A stretch of DNA of 64,000 nucleotides from Clostridia bacterium (GTDB lineage Bacteria > Bacillota > Clostridia > Christensenellales > CAG-138). Of this stretch, positions 41,617-50,527 are shown piece by piece. The stretch lies in NCBI GenBank assembly GCA_017545535.1, contig JAFWMS010000010.1, positions 1-64,000 of the forward strand. The letters run 5' to 3'. The notes below the pieces were generated by a model. It did not search any database. It had not been told where the DNA came from and saw nothing but the letters and a program-made list of their open reading frames with translations. The position numbers were made by a program, and so were the translations under genes. Positions within the stretch are counted from its first letter, which is position 1. Each line of letters begins with the position of its first letter.

Positions 41617-43182
41617 TCAATCCTCCACGTTGCGCAGGGACGGGTTGAAGGCGTCTCTCAAGCCGTTGCCGAACAGGTTGAATGAGATCATCAGCAGGGA
41701 GATGAACAGGGCCGGCAGGAGCATCAGGTGGGGGTAGTTGGTCCAGATGGCGCTGGCGTCGGCCAACAAAGTGCCCAGAGAGGTGGTCTTGGCCGAACCC
41801 AGCTTGACAATGCCCAGGTAGCTCAGCATGCTCTCGCTGAAGATGACGCTCGGGATGATCAGGGCCGTTGAGGTGACGATGGTTCCCAAAGAGTTGGGGA
41901 AGATGTGCTTCCAGATGAGGCGCGCGTCCCGGGCGCCCAGGGTGCGGGCAGCGAGAACGAACTCCTGCTTCTTGAAGCGGTAGAACTGGGTCCTGACCCG
42001 GTAGGCGATGCCGATCCAGCCGTTCAGTATGTAGGCGAAGAGCAGACAGGGAATGGCGCCCACCTTGACCGCCAGATGGATCTGAAAGAGGGTGGCCACG
42101 ATGATAAAGGGCACGCCGCTCAGGATATCGGAAACGCGCTCCATGAGCAGGTCCACCCAGCCGCCGTAAAAGCCCTCCACGGCGCCGTAAGCCGCACCGA
42201 TGATGAAGTTGATGACGGACACGGACACAGCCAGCAGGAGGCTCAGCCGAAGGCCGCCGGCCAGCCGCAGCATCAAATCGTAGCCCTGGCTATCGGTGCC
42301 GAAATAGTACCGGGGCTCGAAGCCGTTCTTGTAGATGTAGTAGTGGCTGTAGAGGACCCGGATCTTATAGCCCGCCGTCTCCAAGGTGCCGCCGCCGGTA
42401 TACTCATAGTAAATGGGGTTCCCCTGGGCGTCCCGCTTGTAGTTGTCCTCCAGGACCATGCCGGGAGCGTACTCCACGTTCTTGACCTTGCCCTTGTCGT
42501 TGATATAGACGGGCTGATACTTCTTGGTCTTGTACCAGTTGTTGGCGTCCTTGGGATCCACGTTGTAGCTGTTCTCCTCGACCAAGGGATAGAGGAGGTG
42601 CAGGCCCGTTTCCTTCTCCCATTCCTGCATGCGCTGGAGCTCGGACTGCTCGATGCTCTTGTAGAGGAAGCCAACCTCCGCATAGGAGTTGATGCGGGCG
42701 TGGTAGTAGGTCTTCTCCTTCTTGGACGCGTCCAGGATGGTAAAGGGATCACTGATTTCCATCAACGGCTGCTGGATGCTGGCCATGCCCTCCTCCAGCG
42801 TGGCGCCATGGGCGTCCCAGTCCTCGGCGCCGATGCCGATGGCGATCTTGGAGATGATGCCCGGCTCGGAGAAGTCACGGTCCACGCCGCCGTCCATGAA
42901 GCCGTCCTTGTTCAGGCCGTAGACGTAGGGTCCCTTCTTGGCGTAGTAGGTGTCCATGAAGCCGTTCTCGTTGTTGGTCAAAAACGGGGCAACCACGGAA
43001 AAGATGAAGATGATCAGGATGATACAGGCAGCCGCCACGGAGGCCTTGTTCTTGCGGAAGCGGATCCATGCATCCTTAAAGTAGCCGATGGGCTTGTCGT
43101 CAAACTTCACGTCGGTAAGACGCTCGCCCATGTTGACGAAAGTAAACTGCTCGGGGCTGATTTTCTTATTCTTGTCTGCCAT
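41617..43182 (-). CDS. oppC: Oligopeptide ABC permease OppC (system 1), with large external loop
   Basis: 521 residues against about 300 normally. N-terminal cytoplasmic tail, first helix (VAAACIILIIFIFSVVAPFL, 49-68), then an enlarged extracytoplasmic stretch (about 70-290; polar, Tyr-rich, e.g. YHARINSYAEVGFLYKSIEQ) before the usual core beginning RYYFGTDSQGYDLMLRLAGG (from 291). The EAA coupling motif is in EFVLAARTLGARDARLIWKH; the end reads NLFGNGLRDAFNP as in all OppC. In system 2 the FGTD motif is at residue 93, so about 200 residues are added here. Forms the channel with OppB. Four bases before oppD. Confidence 0.92.
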   Translation of the reverse strand: MADKNKKISPEQFTFVNMGERLTDVKFDDKPIGYFKDAWIRFRKNKASVAAACIILIIFIFSVVAPFLTNNENGFMDTYYAKKGPYVYGLNKDGFMDGGVDRDFSEPGIISKIAIGIGAEDWDAHGATLEEGMASIQQPLMEISDPFTILDASKKEKTYYHARINSYAEVGFLYKSIEQSELQRMQEWEKETGLHLLYPLVEENSYNVDPKDANNWYKTKKYQPVYINDKGKVKNVEYAPGMVLEDNYKRDAQGNPIYYEYTGGGTLETAGYKIRVLYSHYYIYKNGFEPRYYFGTDSQGYDLMLRLAGGLRLSLLLAVSVSVINFIIGAAYGAVEGFYGGWVDLLMERVSDILSGVPFIIVATLFQIHLAVKVGAIPCLLFAYILNGWIGIAYRVRTQFYRFKKQEFVLAARTLGARDARLIWKHIFPNSLGTIVTSTALIIPSVIFSESMLSYLGIVKLGSAKTTSLGTLLADASAIWTNYPHLMLLPALFISLLMISFNLFGNGLRDAFNPSLRNVED

Positions 43183-43183
43183 C

Positions 43184-44143
43184 TTACCGTTCCCCCATTC
43201 TGATGCGCGGATCGATGAATCCGTAGCTGAGGTCCAGCACGATACCGGCCAGCAGGCCGATGAAGGTGTAGAACACGCAGTCCATCATGAACACATCATA
43301 GTCGAACAGATTCAGCGACCGAATGTACAGCTGGCCCACGCCGGGGATGGAGAATATCCGCTCGATGATCATGGAACCGGACAAAAGGCCGATGAACTCA
43401 GACAAAATGCTTGGCAGGATAGGCACCATGGCGTTCTTCAGCGCGTGACGGGCCGTGGCCTGGGGCCGGGTGAGACCCTTGGTGCGAGCCAGCAGCATAT
43501 ATTCACTGGTCAGCGACTCGGTGAGCTCCGCCCGAACGAATCGGGTGTAGCCCGCGATGGAGCCGAAGGAGAGGGCGATGACCGCCGGGATCATGCTGAC
43601 GAACATCTTTCCCGTAAAGTAGGAACCGCCTGCATCCGCCAGGGAATACATGGTCAGCGGCAGCCAGCCCAATTTGAAATACAGGAAATACTGAACGAGG
43701 AAGGCGTATACATAGCTGGGCACGGAAATAAACACCATGACCAGGGTGCTGATCAGGGAGTCGTCCCATTTGTTTTTACGGATGGCTGCGTAGACGCCCA
43801 GCGCGATGCCCACGGGCACCGAAAAGATCATAGAATACAGGTTGACCAGCAGCGTGGGCAAAAAACGGCTGGTGAGCACGTCCAGGGCCGGCTTGCGAGG
43901 CGCGATATACCAGGAAGTGCCGAAATCCCACTTCGTAAAAATGTTTTTGAGGTAGATGCCATACTGGGTCAAAACGGGCTTGTTGTAGCCCAGCGCCTCC
44001 CAGCGGGCCGCGATGGCCTGAGCCTGCACCTTGTCGGTGGGCATCTCCCGGGGGAGGATGTGCACCAGGATGAATGTCATTGTCACGATGATGAACAGGG
44101 TGAACACCATCAGGACAAGTCGTTTTATAACATATTTCAGCAC
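43184..44143 (-). CDS. oppB: Oligopeptide ABC permease OppB (system 1)
   Basis: 319 residues, normal size. First helix (LVLMVFTLFIIVTMTFILVH), PVLTQYGIYLKNIFTKWDFGTSW, five more helices, the coupling motif EYMLLARTKGLTRPQATARHAL and the typical end FYTFIGLLAGIVLDLSYGFIDPRIR. The start codon is GTG 44143 with AAGGAG about 11 bases upstream. It is separated from oppA by 167 bases carrying two hairpins, and followed one base later by oppC. Confidence 0.94.
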   Translation of the reverse strand: MLKYVIKRLVLMVFTLFIIVTMTFILVHILPREMPTDKVQAQAIAARWEALGYNKPVLTQYGIYLKNIFTKWDFGTSWYIAPRKPALDVLTSRFLPTLLVNLYSMIFSVPVGIALGVYAAIRKNKWDDSLISTLVMVFISVPSYVYAFLVQYFLYFKLGWLPLTMYSLADAGGSYFTGKMFVSMIPAVIALSFGSIAGYTRFVRAELTESLTSEYMLLARTKGLTRPQATARHALKNAMVPILPSILSEFIGLLSGSMIIERIFSIPGVGQLYIRSLNLFDYDVFMMDCVFYTFIGLLAGIVLDLSYGFIDPRIRMGER

Positions 44144-44230
44144 CGCTCTTGCTTCTCCTTATTCTCTCTTTACGCACTGCGGGAAGGAAAACGGACGATT
44201 GCGGGGGATTTTTCCCCTAAATAACACATC

Positions 44231-44301
44231 CGCAGGGGGGAGAGCCCCTCCCCCCTGCGAAGGATGTCATGTTTCAGCCGGATTTGGGTCGCCCCAAATC
44301 C
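44231..44301 (-). other. Two hairpins between oppA and oppB (system 1)
   Basis: CGCAGGGGGG (44231-44240) with CCCCCCTGCG (44250-44259), and GGATTTGGG (44280-44288) with CCCAAATCC (44293-44301). There is no T-run, so they probably protect the oppA mRNA 3' end or cause partial termination, raising binding-protein output over the rest. Confidence 0.6.
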
Positions 44302-44310
44302 ATGGGAACC

Positions 44311-46818
44311 TTATTCGTAGTTCAGAACGCCGTTCTGGCTGGCCACGAAGGCATCCCACTCGGCATCGTCGTAGTTGTACTTCATCAGCTCGAGGCCGCC
44401 CCAGCCATACGCCAGGTTGTAATCGGGGGTGTAGTAGTCGAGCTTGAAGGAGAGCATGGTGCAGGTGGTGGAGGTGGCCAGAGGAATACGATAGTACTTC
44501 TCCAGGTAGAGCTTCTCCATGCTGGAGAGGATGGTCAGCTTGGTGTCGAAGTCAGCAGTGGCGTACTTGCCGGCGCCAACCATGCAGCCGGACCAATCCT
44601 TCCAGGTCATGGTGACTTCCTCACCGTTGATGGTCAGGGTCAGGGTCTCGGTGGCGGGATCCCAGCAGCCGGCCTCGTGGATGGAGTACTGATCCGTGTC
44701 GCAGTAGACCTGCAGGTTGCGGAACGGATAGAGCTGCGCGCCGCCCCAGGCGCCGTAACCGATGGCGTATTCGCCCTTGGCGGTGTCGCCGTACCGGTCA
44801 TTGATGTTGCCCAGAGCTTCCAGAGTGACCTTGCCGAAGCCGGAGCCCTCCACGGCGGCGTTGATGTACTTGTTCATCAGCTCCATCTGCTTGTTGTCGG
44901 CGGAATCCAGGGCGCCCTTCTTGTAACCGACGCGGATCTTGATCTCCTCGCCCTCTTTGTAGAGGCCGGCCTCGACCAGTTCCTTGCAGGCCTGAGCCAT
45001 GAGCTCCTTGGCCTCGGTCAGGTTGTAACCGTTGATGGACTTATAGGCGTCCTTCAGCGTGGCATAGGGGGTGCCCTCGCCGTACTTCACCCCATACAGA
45101 TCGCAGACGGCCTGCATGGCCTGATCGGAGGAGCGGTAGGAGGACTCGGGGTCGTTGTAGAAGTCGTAGTAGTACTGGTCATTCAGCAAGCCGAAGGTGG
45201 GCTTGTAGCCAGGCGTGGCGGTGACCCACTCGGCGCGGTCGATGGCAAGGCTGAAGGCCTTGCGGAAGTTCACGTTGGACATGACAACGGAGTTCACGTT
45301 GCCCTTGGAGTTATCCATCTCCTGGAGAGCCTCCAGGCCGGTGTTGAAGAAGAAGGACATGGTGTAGCTTTCGTCGGCCTTGTACAGACGATCGGAAGCA
45401 CCGTAGGTGGTCAGTTCCTCAGAGTTGGGCGCCCAGCTGACCAGCTCGCCCTTCAGGAAGGCCTGCTTGGCGGCATCGTCGTCCATGACGTTGATGACGA
45501 TCTTGGTGGTCTGATAGCGCTGCACGTGCTCGCCGTCCACCAGGTAGGGCGTGTAGGACAGGAGCGCGCCGTTGGGCTGCTTCTCCCAGCCGTACCAGTT
45601 CTCGTTCTGGGTGAAAACGATCTGCTTGTCCTCCTGGAGGGACTCCAGCTTATAGGGACCATAGGACATGGAGGTTTCCACGGAGGTGCCGTAGTCGGTG
45701 GTGACCAGGGCGCCGGTGGTGTCCTTGCCCGCCTCATAGAGGGGCTCGTAGACCAACCAATTGGAGGTGAAGGAAGTGAGGCCGTAGTAGTAGTCGATGG
45801 GGTTCTCCATCACGTAGTAGATGGTGTAATCATCGGTCTTGTACAGGCCGACCTTCTCAAAGGGCAGGGCCTCATAGGTGCCGGTCACCGCGAAGCAGAA
45901 TTCCTTCCAGGCTTCGGGGTTGCTGTCACCGAAGTTGACGGCGATGGTGGTCAGATCAGCGATGATCTCGTCGGTCACGGGGACGTAGCCAGCGGTCTCG
46001 GTGAGCTTGGTGAACAGGTCGACGCCCTCTTCGTTCTTGTAGTAATCGGCATAGCCGGCTTCATAGTAGTCCTTCGCGGAGTTGCCGCCGAAGAACACGC
46101 TGGGCAGGGTCAGATCGAGGAAGTACTCTTCCACACCCTCAACACCGGCGGCGTCGCCATAGATGGGCTGGCCGGCCAGGTCGGAGTTGTAGTAACCGTT
46201 GCCGCCGGCGATGGCGGACTCACCGGAGTAGTACAGGTTGGCCCGGTAGTTCTTCATGGCGGGATCCAGCAGCTGCTTCATGGAGTAGATGTAGGAATCC
46301 GCGTTGATGGGGGTGCCATCCTGCCAGCAGGCCTTGGGGTTCAGCTTGATCTCGAAGACGTAGCCGGACTCGATGTCAGCGGCGGTCTTACCCTCGGGAA
46401 GCTTCACCGGATACTTCTCCAGGTCTTCCTTATGGGTGGCGGTCACATCGTTGATCTCGGTGGCCATCTCATAAATCCACTGATAGATGCCGTCCTCGGT
46501 GTTCTCCGCCTGCATGGTCACAAAGGGCATGGACAGGTAGCTGTTGATGGTATCGTCCGCGTTAGTCTCCCAGGTGTGGGGGTTCCAGTTGTTGCCCAGG
46601 CTGCTGGAGTAATCGTTCATGGTATACTCCTTGGCGGGCTCCATGGGCTCTTCCGTGGCGGGAGCGGGCTCCTCCGTGGGCTTCTCTTCGGCCTTGGGGG
46701 CTTCCTCAGCCTTGGGAGCTTCTTCCGTCTTGGGTGCTTCGGTGGTCTTCTTGGAGCAGGCCACAGCCAGACCAAGGACCATCAGCAGAGCCAACAGGAT
46801 CGCTATTGTCTTTTTCAT
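44311..46818 (-). CDS. oppA: Oligopeptide-binding lipoprotein OppA (system 1)
   Basis: 835 residues, long for the family (about 540-650). Signal peptide KKTIAILLALLMVLGLAVAC with lipidation Cys near residue 21; then a Glu/Pro/Ala/Lys repeat linker (TEEAPKAEEAPKAEEKPTEE) that spans the wall; then the class-C solute-binding fold (SSSLGNNWNPHTWE, FEIKLNPKACWQDGTPINAD, SNVNFRKAFSLAIDRAEW, PFRNLQVYCDTD). It captures peptides or another large solute for OppBCDF. Several extra segments lengthen the mature domain. Start ATG 46818 has AGGAGGAAAG; the upstream in-frame extension runs through the leader. Strong promoter at 46966-46994. Confidence 0.92.
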   Translation of the reverse strand: MKKTIAILLALLMVLGLAVACSKKTTEAPKTEEAPKAEEAPKAEEKPTEEPAPATEEPMEPAKEYTMNDYSSSLGNNWNPHTWETNADDTINSYLSMPFVTMQAENTEDGIYQWIYEMATEINDVTATHKEDLEKYPVKLPEGKTAADIESGYVFEIKLNPKACWQDGTPINADSYIYSMKQLLDPAMKNYRANLYYSGESAIAGGNGYYNSDLAGQPIYGDAAGVEGVEEYFLDLTLPSVFFGGNSAKDYYEAGYADYYKNEEGVDLFTKLTETAGYVPVTDEIIADLTTIAVNFGDSNPEAWKEFCFAVTGTYEALPFEKVGLYKTDDYTIYYVMENPIDYYYGLTSFTSNWLVYEPLYEAGKDTTGALVTTDYGTSVETSMSYGPYKLESLQEDKQIVFTQNENWYGWEKQPNGALLSYTPYLVDGEHVQRYQTTKIVINVMDDDAAKQAFLKGELVSWAPNSEELTTYGASDRLYKADESYTMSFFFNTGLEALQEMDNSKGNVNSVVMSNVNFRKAFSLAIDRAEWVTATPGYKPTFGLLNDQYYYDFYNDPESSYRSSDQAMQAVCDLYGVKYGEGTPYATLKDAYKSINGYNLTEAKELMAQACKELVEAGLYKEGEEIKIRVGYKKGALDSADNKQMELMNKYINAAVEGSGFGKVTLEALGNINDRYGDTAKGEYAIGYGAWGGAQLYPFRNLQVYCDTDQYSIHEAGCWDPATETLTLTINGEEVTMTWKDWSGCMVGAGKYATADFDTKLTILSSMEKLYLEKYYRIPLATSTTCTMLSFKLDYYTPDYNLAYGWGGLELMKYNYDDAEWDAFVASQNGVLNYE

Positions 46819-46965
46819 CTTCTTTCCTCCTATGTTTATTTTTCTCCAAATGAGAAATTGAGTTCTTACAGTCTGTTTACGAACGACGGCCTTCATACGG
46901 CCTCCCTCACCCTGCATCGTGACCTTAAGGTGGCGAAAATATGGCCTTTATATGAATTGCCAATA

Positions 46966-46994
46966 ATTATACCATCCGTTTTCCCGGTTGTCAA
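46966..46994 (-). promoter_or_regulatory. Promoter of Opp operon 1
   Basis: TTGACA (46994-46989), 17 bases, TATAAT (46971-46966): full consensus on the minus strand. Confidence 0.9.
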
Positions 46995-47113
46995 ACCGAG
47001 GCCCCCAAAAGTGCCTATATATTTTCGGTATTTTGCTCCGGTTCCGTATCTTTTTTTGTTATTATGCAAAATTAACGTTTTTCATGCAGAGCTCTGCCTC
47101 CTCTGGCCGACGG

Positions 47114-47142
47114 TTGACGGAAGGCTTCTTTGGTGATAGCAT
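47114..47142 (+). promoter_or_regulatory. Promoter of the second DUF3899 gene
   Basis: TTGACG (47114-47119), 17 bases, TAGCAT (47137-47142), 35 bases before the start codon. Confidence 0.55.
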
Positions 47143-47176
47143 GGGGTTACATATATAAAGAAGAAGGGCGAACGCC

Positions 47177-47542
47177 ATGTTCAAGCGATTCAAAAACCTA
47201 AAAGCAAAGACTCTGCTCGTCCATCTCATCGTCACTCTGGCCTACCCCGTGGCCAAGGCGGTCACCAGCGAGGACCATGGGCTGCTGGTCTTTTGCGACG
47301 TGCTCACCATCGTGGCGGGGATCCTTTTGATCGCAGGCGTGGTCTACGGTTTGGCCATCCACGGGGACTTCGACATCGCCGGCTACACCTTCCGGCGGGG
47401 TCTGCGCAACCAGCCAAAGCAGACCTATGACGCCTACCGTAAAAACCTGAAAGAAAAAAGAGAGGACGCTTTTAACTATCCTCTCTTCCTTGGTCTCGTG
47501 TATATAGCCCTTTCGGCGTTCATCGCCTGGGTGCTGCTTTAG
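47177..47542 (+). CDS. DUF3899 membrane protein beside Opp system 2
   Basis: 121 residues: [40 protein letters not shown], then [20 protein letters not shown], a Lys/Arg/Glu-rich loop and a last helix [19 protein letters not shown]. Same helix-loop-helix plan and a similar KR-rich loop as the DUF3899 protein of Opp operon 1, to which it is clearly related though divergent. It is on the opposite strand and its stop overlaps the oppF stop of system 2 by four bases (convergent). Own promoter. Function unknown. Confidence 0.75.
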   Translation: MFKRFKNLKAKTLLVHLIVTLAYPVAKAVTSEDHGLLVFCDVLTIVAGILLIAGVVYGLAIHGDFDIAGYTFRRGLRNQPKQTYDAYRKNLKEKREDAFNYPLFLGLVYIALSAFIAWVLL

Positions 47543-48513
47543 TCTTCCTTCAGTTCCTTCTCCATCTGAGCGATCTTCTCTTCATAGCCTGCAAACTCCT
47601 TCGTCGTGGCGCACACAAAGTGGCCGGGACGGATCTCCTTCATCGTGCGCTTTTCGCCGGACTGATCCAGCTTGGAAGGATCGTAGACGATGGCGTGCCT
47701 GTCCCGCTCCACCACAGGGTCGGGCATGGGCACGGCGGAGAGCAGGGAGATGGTGTAGGGATGGAGCGGATACTTGAACAGGGTCTCGGATTCCGCGATC
47801 TCCACGATCTCGCCCAGATGGATGACGGCGATACGGTCCGCGATGAACCGGACCACGGACAGATCGTGGGCGATGAACAGGTAGGTCAGATTCTTCTCGG
47901 CCTTCAGCTTGTTCATCAGGTTCAACACCTGGGCCCGGATGGACACGTCCAGAGCGGAGATGGGCTCGTCGGCCACGATGAACTTGGGGTCCATGATCAT
48001 GGCCCGGGCGATGCCCACGCGCTGACGCTGGCCGCCGGAAAACTCATGGGGGTACCGGGACTTATGCTCCGGCAGCAGACCCACGTCCTGCAGGGCCTTG
48101 TCCACCTTGGCGATCCGGTCCTCTTCATCCTTGTACAGATGGAAGTTGTACAGGCCCTCGGACACGCAGTACTCGATGGTGGCTCGCTCGTTCAGGGAGG
48201 CGGCGGGATCCTGGAAGATCATCTGGATGTTCCGGACCACGTTGCGGTCCTCCTCCCGGCTGATCTTGCCGGAAATGCGCTTGCCCTCGAACTCGATCTC
48301 GCCCGCGCTGAGAGGGTTGATCCGGAGGATGGCCCGGCCCAGCGTGGTCTTGCCGGAACCGGACTCGCCCACCAGGGCGAAGGTCTCGCCCTTGTAGATG
48401 TCGAAGTTGGCGTCCTTCACGGCCACGAACTTCTTCTTGTGGCCCTGATCGAAGGAGATGTCCACGTGCTTGATGGAGAGGATGACCTCCCGGCCATTGT
48501 TATTGCTCGACAT
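47539..48513 (-). CDS. oppF: Oligopeptide ABC transporter ATPase OppF (system 2)
   Basis: 324 residues, normal size. Walker [14 protein letters not shown] (49-61), Q-loop [14 protein letters not shown], signature [14 protein letters not shown], Walker [15 protein letters not shown], switch [10 protein letters not shown], and the C-terminal [16 protein letters not shown] segment. Last gene of operon 2; its start overlaps the oppD stop by 14 bases. Serves as the size reference for the inflated OppF of system 1. Confidence 0.96.
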   Translation of the reverse strand: MSSNNNGREVILSIKHVDISFDQGHKKKFVAVKDANFDIYKGETFALVGESGSGKTTLGRAILRINPLSAGEIEFEGKRISGKISREEDRNVVRNIQMIFQDPAASLNERATIEYCVSEGLYNFHLYKDEEDRIAKVDKALQDVGLLPEHKSRYPHEFSGGQRQRVGIARAMIMDPKFIVADEPISALDVSIRAQVLNLMNKLKAEKNLTYLFIAHDLSVVRFIADRIAVIHLGEIVEIAESETLFKYPLHPYTISLLSAVPMPDPVVERDRHAIVYDPSKLDQSGEKRTMKEIRPGHFVCATTKEFAGYEEKIAQMEKELKED

Positions 48514-49576
48514 GGAACGACCCTCCCTTATCCGTCATCTTCTTGATCTTCTCATGCAGGTTTTGGATGGCCTCAGGCTTCTCCAGCTTGGGGGCCCTAG
48601 GATCCAGCAGCCAGGTCTTGGCGAAATGGGTATCGCTGACCTGGAAGAAGGGCGGCTCCTCCACGAAGTCGATCTTCAAGGCATGCTCGTTCCGGGGCGC
48701 AAAGGCGTCGCCCTTGATCTTGTTGTACAGGGAGGGCGGCGTACCGGTGATGTAGGCCAGGTCCTGGCCCTTCACGCCCAGCTGGGGCAGACTGGAAAGC
48801 AGTGCCCAGGTGTAGGGGTGGCAGGGCTCGAAGAAGATCTCCTCCACCGTGCCATACTCGATGATCTGTCCGCCGTACATGACGCCGACCCGGTCGGCCA
48901 CGTTGGCCACCACGCCCAAGTCGTGGGTGATGTAAACGGTGGTGAAGCCCAGCTCCTTCTGCAAATCCCGGATGAGCTTGATGATCTGAGCCTGGATGGT
49001 CACGTCCAGAGCCGTGGTGGGCTCGTCGCAGATCAGGATCTCCGGGTGGCACGAAAGAGCGATGGCGATGACGATGCGCTGCCGCATGCCGCCGGAGTAC
49101 TGGAACGGGTACTCGTCGAAGCGGTTGGCCGCGTTGGGAATGCCCACCCGGTCCATCATCTCGATGGCCTGCTTCTTCGCCTCGCTCTTGGAGACGCCCT
49201 GGTGCTTTTCGATGACCTCGGTGATCTGGGAGCCAATGGTCCGAATGGGGTTCAGGGAGGTCATGGGGTCCTGGAAGATCGTGGAGATCTTGGCGCCCCG
49301 GATGCCTTCCCAGTCCTTGTCGGTCTTCAGCTTGGTCAGATCCTGGCCGTGGAACATGACGGAACCGTTGGATATGGTGCCGTTAGACTCCAGCATACCG
49401 GTGAAGGTCTTGGTGAACACGGATTTTCCGGAGCCGCTCTCGCCCACGATGGCGAAGGTCTCGCCTTCATAGAGGTCCAGAGACACGCCCCGGATGGCGG
49501 TCAGGTAGTTGTCCCTGACCCGGAATTTCACTTCGATGTCCTTAGCGGACAGGATGATGTTGCGCTTTTCTTCCAT
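48500..49576 (-). CDS. oppD: Oligopeptide ABC transporter ATPase OppD (system 2)
   Basis: 358 residues, normal size. Walker [13 protein letters not shown] (45-56), Q-loop [11 protein letters not shown] (100-110), signature [12 protein letters not shown] (160-171), Walker [15 protein letters not shown], switch [10 protein letters not shown]-terminal [15 protein letters not shown] and GTPPSLYN. Pairs with OppF to energise OppBC. 12 bases after oppC. Confidence 0.96.
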   Translation of the reverse strand: MEEKRNIILSAKDIEVKFRVRDNYLTAIRGVSLDLYEGETFAIVGESGSGKSVFTKTFTGMLESNGTISNGSVMFHGQDLTKLKTDKDWEGIRGAKISTIFQDPMTSLNPIRTIGSQITEVIEKHQGVSKSEAKKQAIEMMDRVGIPNAANRFDEYPFQYSGGMRQRIVIAIALSCHPEILICDEPTTALDVTIQAQIIKLIRDLQKELGFTTVYITHDLGVVANVADRVGVMYGGQIIEYGTVEEIFFEPCHPYTWALLSSLPQLGVKGQDLAYITGTPPSLYNKIKGDAFAPRNEHALKIDFVEEPPFFQVSDTHFAKTWLLDPRAPKLEKPEAIQNLHEKIKKMTDKGGSFHVEQ

Positions 49577-49588
49577 GTTCGTCCCCCC

Positions 49589-50524
49589 TTACATATGCGT
49601 CCGCGGATCCGCGGCGTCGGCCAGCCTCTGGCCCACGATGTACAGGCTGATGGAGATGATCGCCAGCACACCCACGGGGATCCAGAACAGGTGCGGGTAG
49701 CCCCTCATGTAGGAGGTGTACAGGCTGATGGACTGGCCCAGAGAGGCGTTGGTGGTACCAAGGCCCAAGCCCATGTAGGAAAGGAACACCTCGTAGGAAA
49801 TGAGGTTCGGGATCATACGGGCCACGTAGGTCATGATGACGGAGATCAGATAGGGAAGGATGTTCTTCGTGATCATGGTCATGGTACGGGTGCCCAGGCA
49901 CTTGGAGGCCATGTTGTACTCACGGTCCCGGATGATCATGACCTGGGTACGGATGAAGTAGGCCACGATCACCCACTCCGTACAGGTCATGGTGATGATC
50001 AGGGATTTCATGCCCGCGCCCAGCACGTAGCAGAGGATCATGGCGAGGAGCAGGAAGGGGATATTGGCGACGATGTTGTACACCTCGATCATCCACTTAT
50101 CCATCTTCTTGGAGAAGCCCCACACGGCGCCCACCAGGATGCCGATGATCATGTTGATGCCCGTACAGACGAAGGAGATGATGATGGAGTTCCTGGCGCC
50201 GGCCCACACCGCGTCGAACACCTCGTTGCCCACGTGGTCCGTTCCGAAGATGTGCTCCTTGCAGGGCTTGAGGAACTTCAGTTCCGGATTGTTGATGTTG
50301 GGGGTGACGATGGGGCTGTAGCCGGAACGCATGGGCTGCACGATGGCGAAGACCAGGATGAACAGCAGCAGAATGGCCACGGCCACCGTGAACTTGTTCC
50401 GGAAGAAGGTGCGGAACACGGACTTCCAGTAGGAATACCGGGGCGCTGCGATGTGCTCCGACTCCATTTCGTCGAACTCTGCGAACGTAAAGAGGTCGTT
50501 CAGGTTTTTGTTTTCGTTTTCCAT
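49589..50524 (-). CDS. oppC: Oligopeptide ABC permease OppC (system 2)
   Basis: 311 residues, normal size. N-terminal tail, first helix (FTVAVAILLLFILVFAIVQP), HIFGTDHVGNEVFDAVWAGA (from about 91), further helices, EAA-type coupling motif EYNMASKCLGTRTMTMITKN, and the end LYIVGQRLADAADPRTHM. Three bases after oppB. Confidence 0.95.
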   Translation of the reverse strand: MENENKNLNDLFTFAEFDEMESEHIAAPRYSYWKSVFRTFFRNKFTVAVAILLLFILVFAIVQPMRSGYSPIVTPNINNPELKFLKPCKEHIFGTDHVGNEVFDAVWAGARNSIIISFVCTGINMIIGILVGAVWGFSKKMDKWMIEVYNIVANIPFLLLAMILCYVLGAGMKSLIITMTCTEWVIVAYFIRTQVMIIRDREYNMASKCLGTRTMTMITKNILPYLISVIMTYVARMIPNLISYEVFLSYMGLGLGTTNASLGQSISLYTSYMRGYPHLFWIPVGVLAIISISLYIVGQRLADAADPRTHM

Positions 50525-50527
50525 GAC

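Larger units (their letters stand above)
46819..47176. other. Intergenic control region between oppA (system 1) and DUF3899 gene
   Basis: Holds two divergent promoters described separately and a roughly 140-base oppA leader; no gene supportable. The centre (46995-47110) is AT-rich with several T-runs. Confidence 0.5.

Noticed and set aside
46660..46719. Tandem EAPKAEE-type codon repeats in the oppA linker as a CRISPR-like or satellite array
   Set aside because: Short in-frame repeats encoding a flexible surface linker in the lipoprotein, not an array with spacers.
44269..47136. 955-codon plus-strand frame opposite oppA of system 1
   Set aside because: Antisense shadow of the binding-protein gene; repetitive Gly/Val/Leu composition without a start signal.
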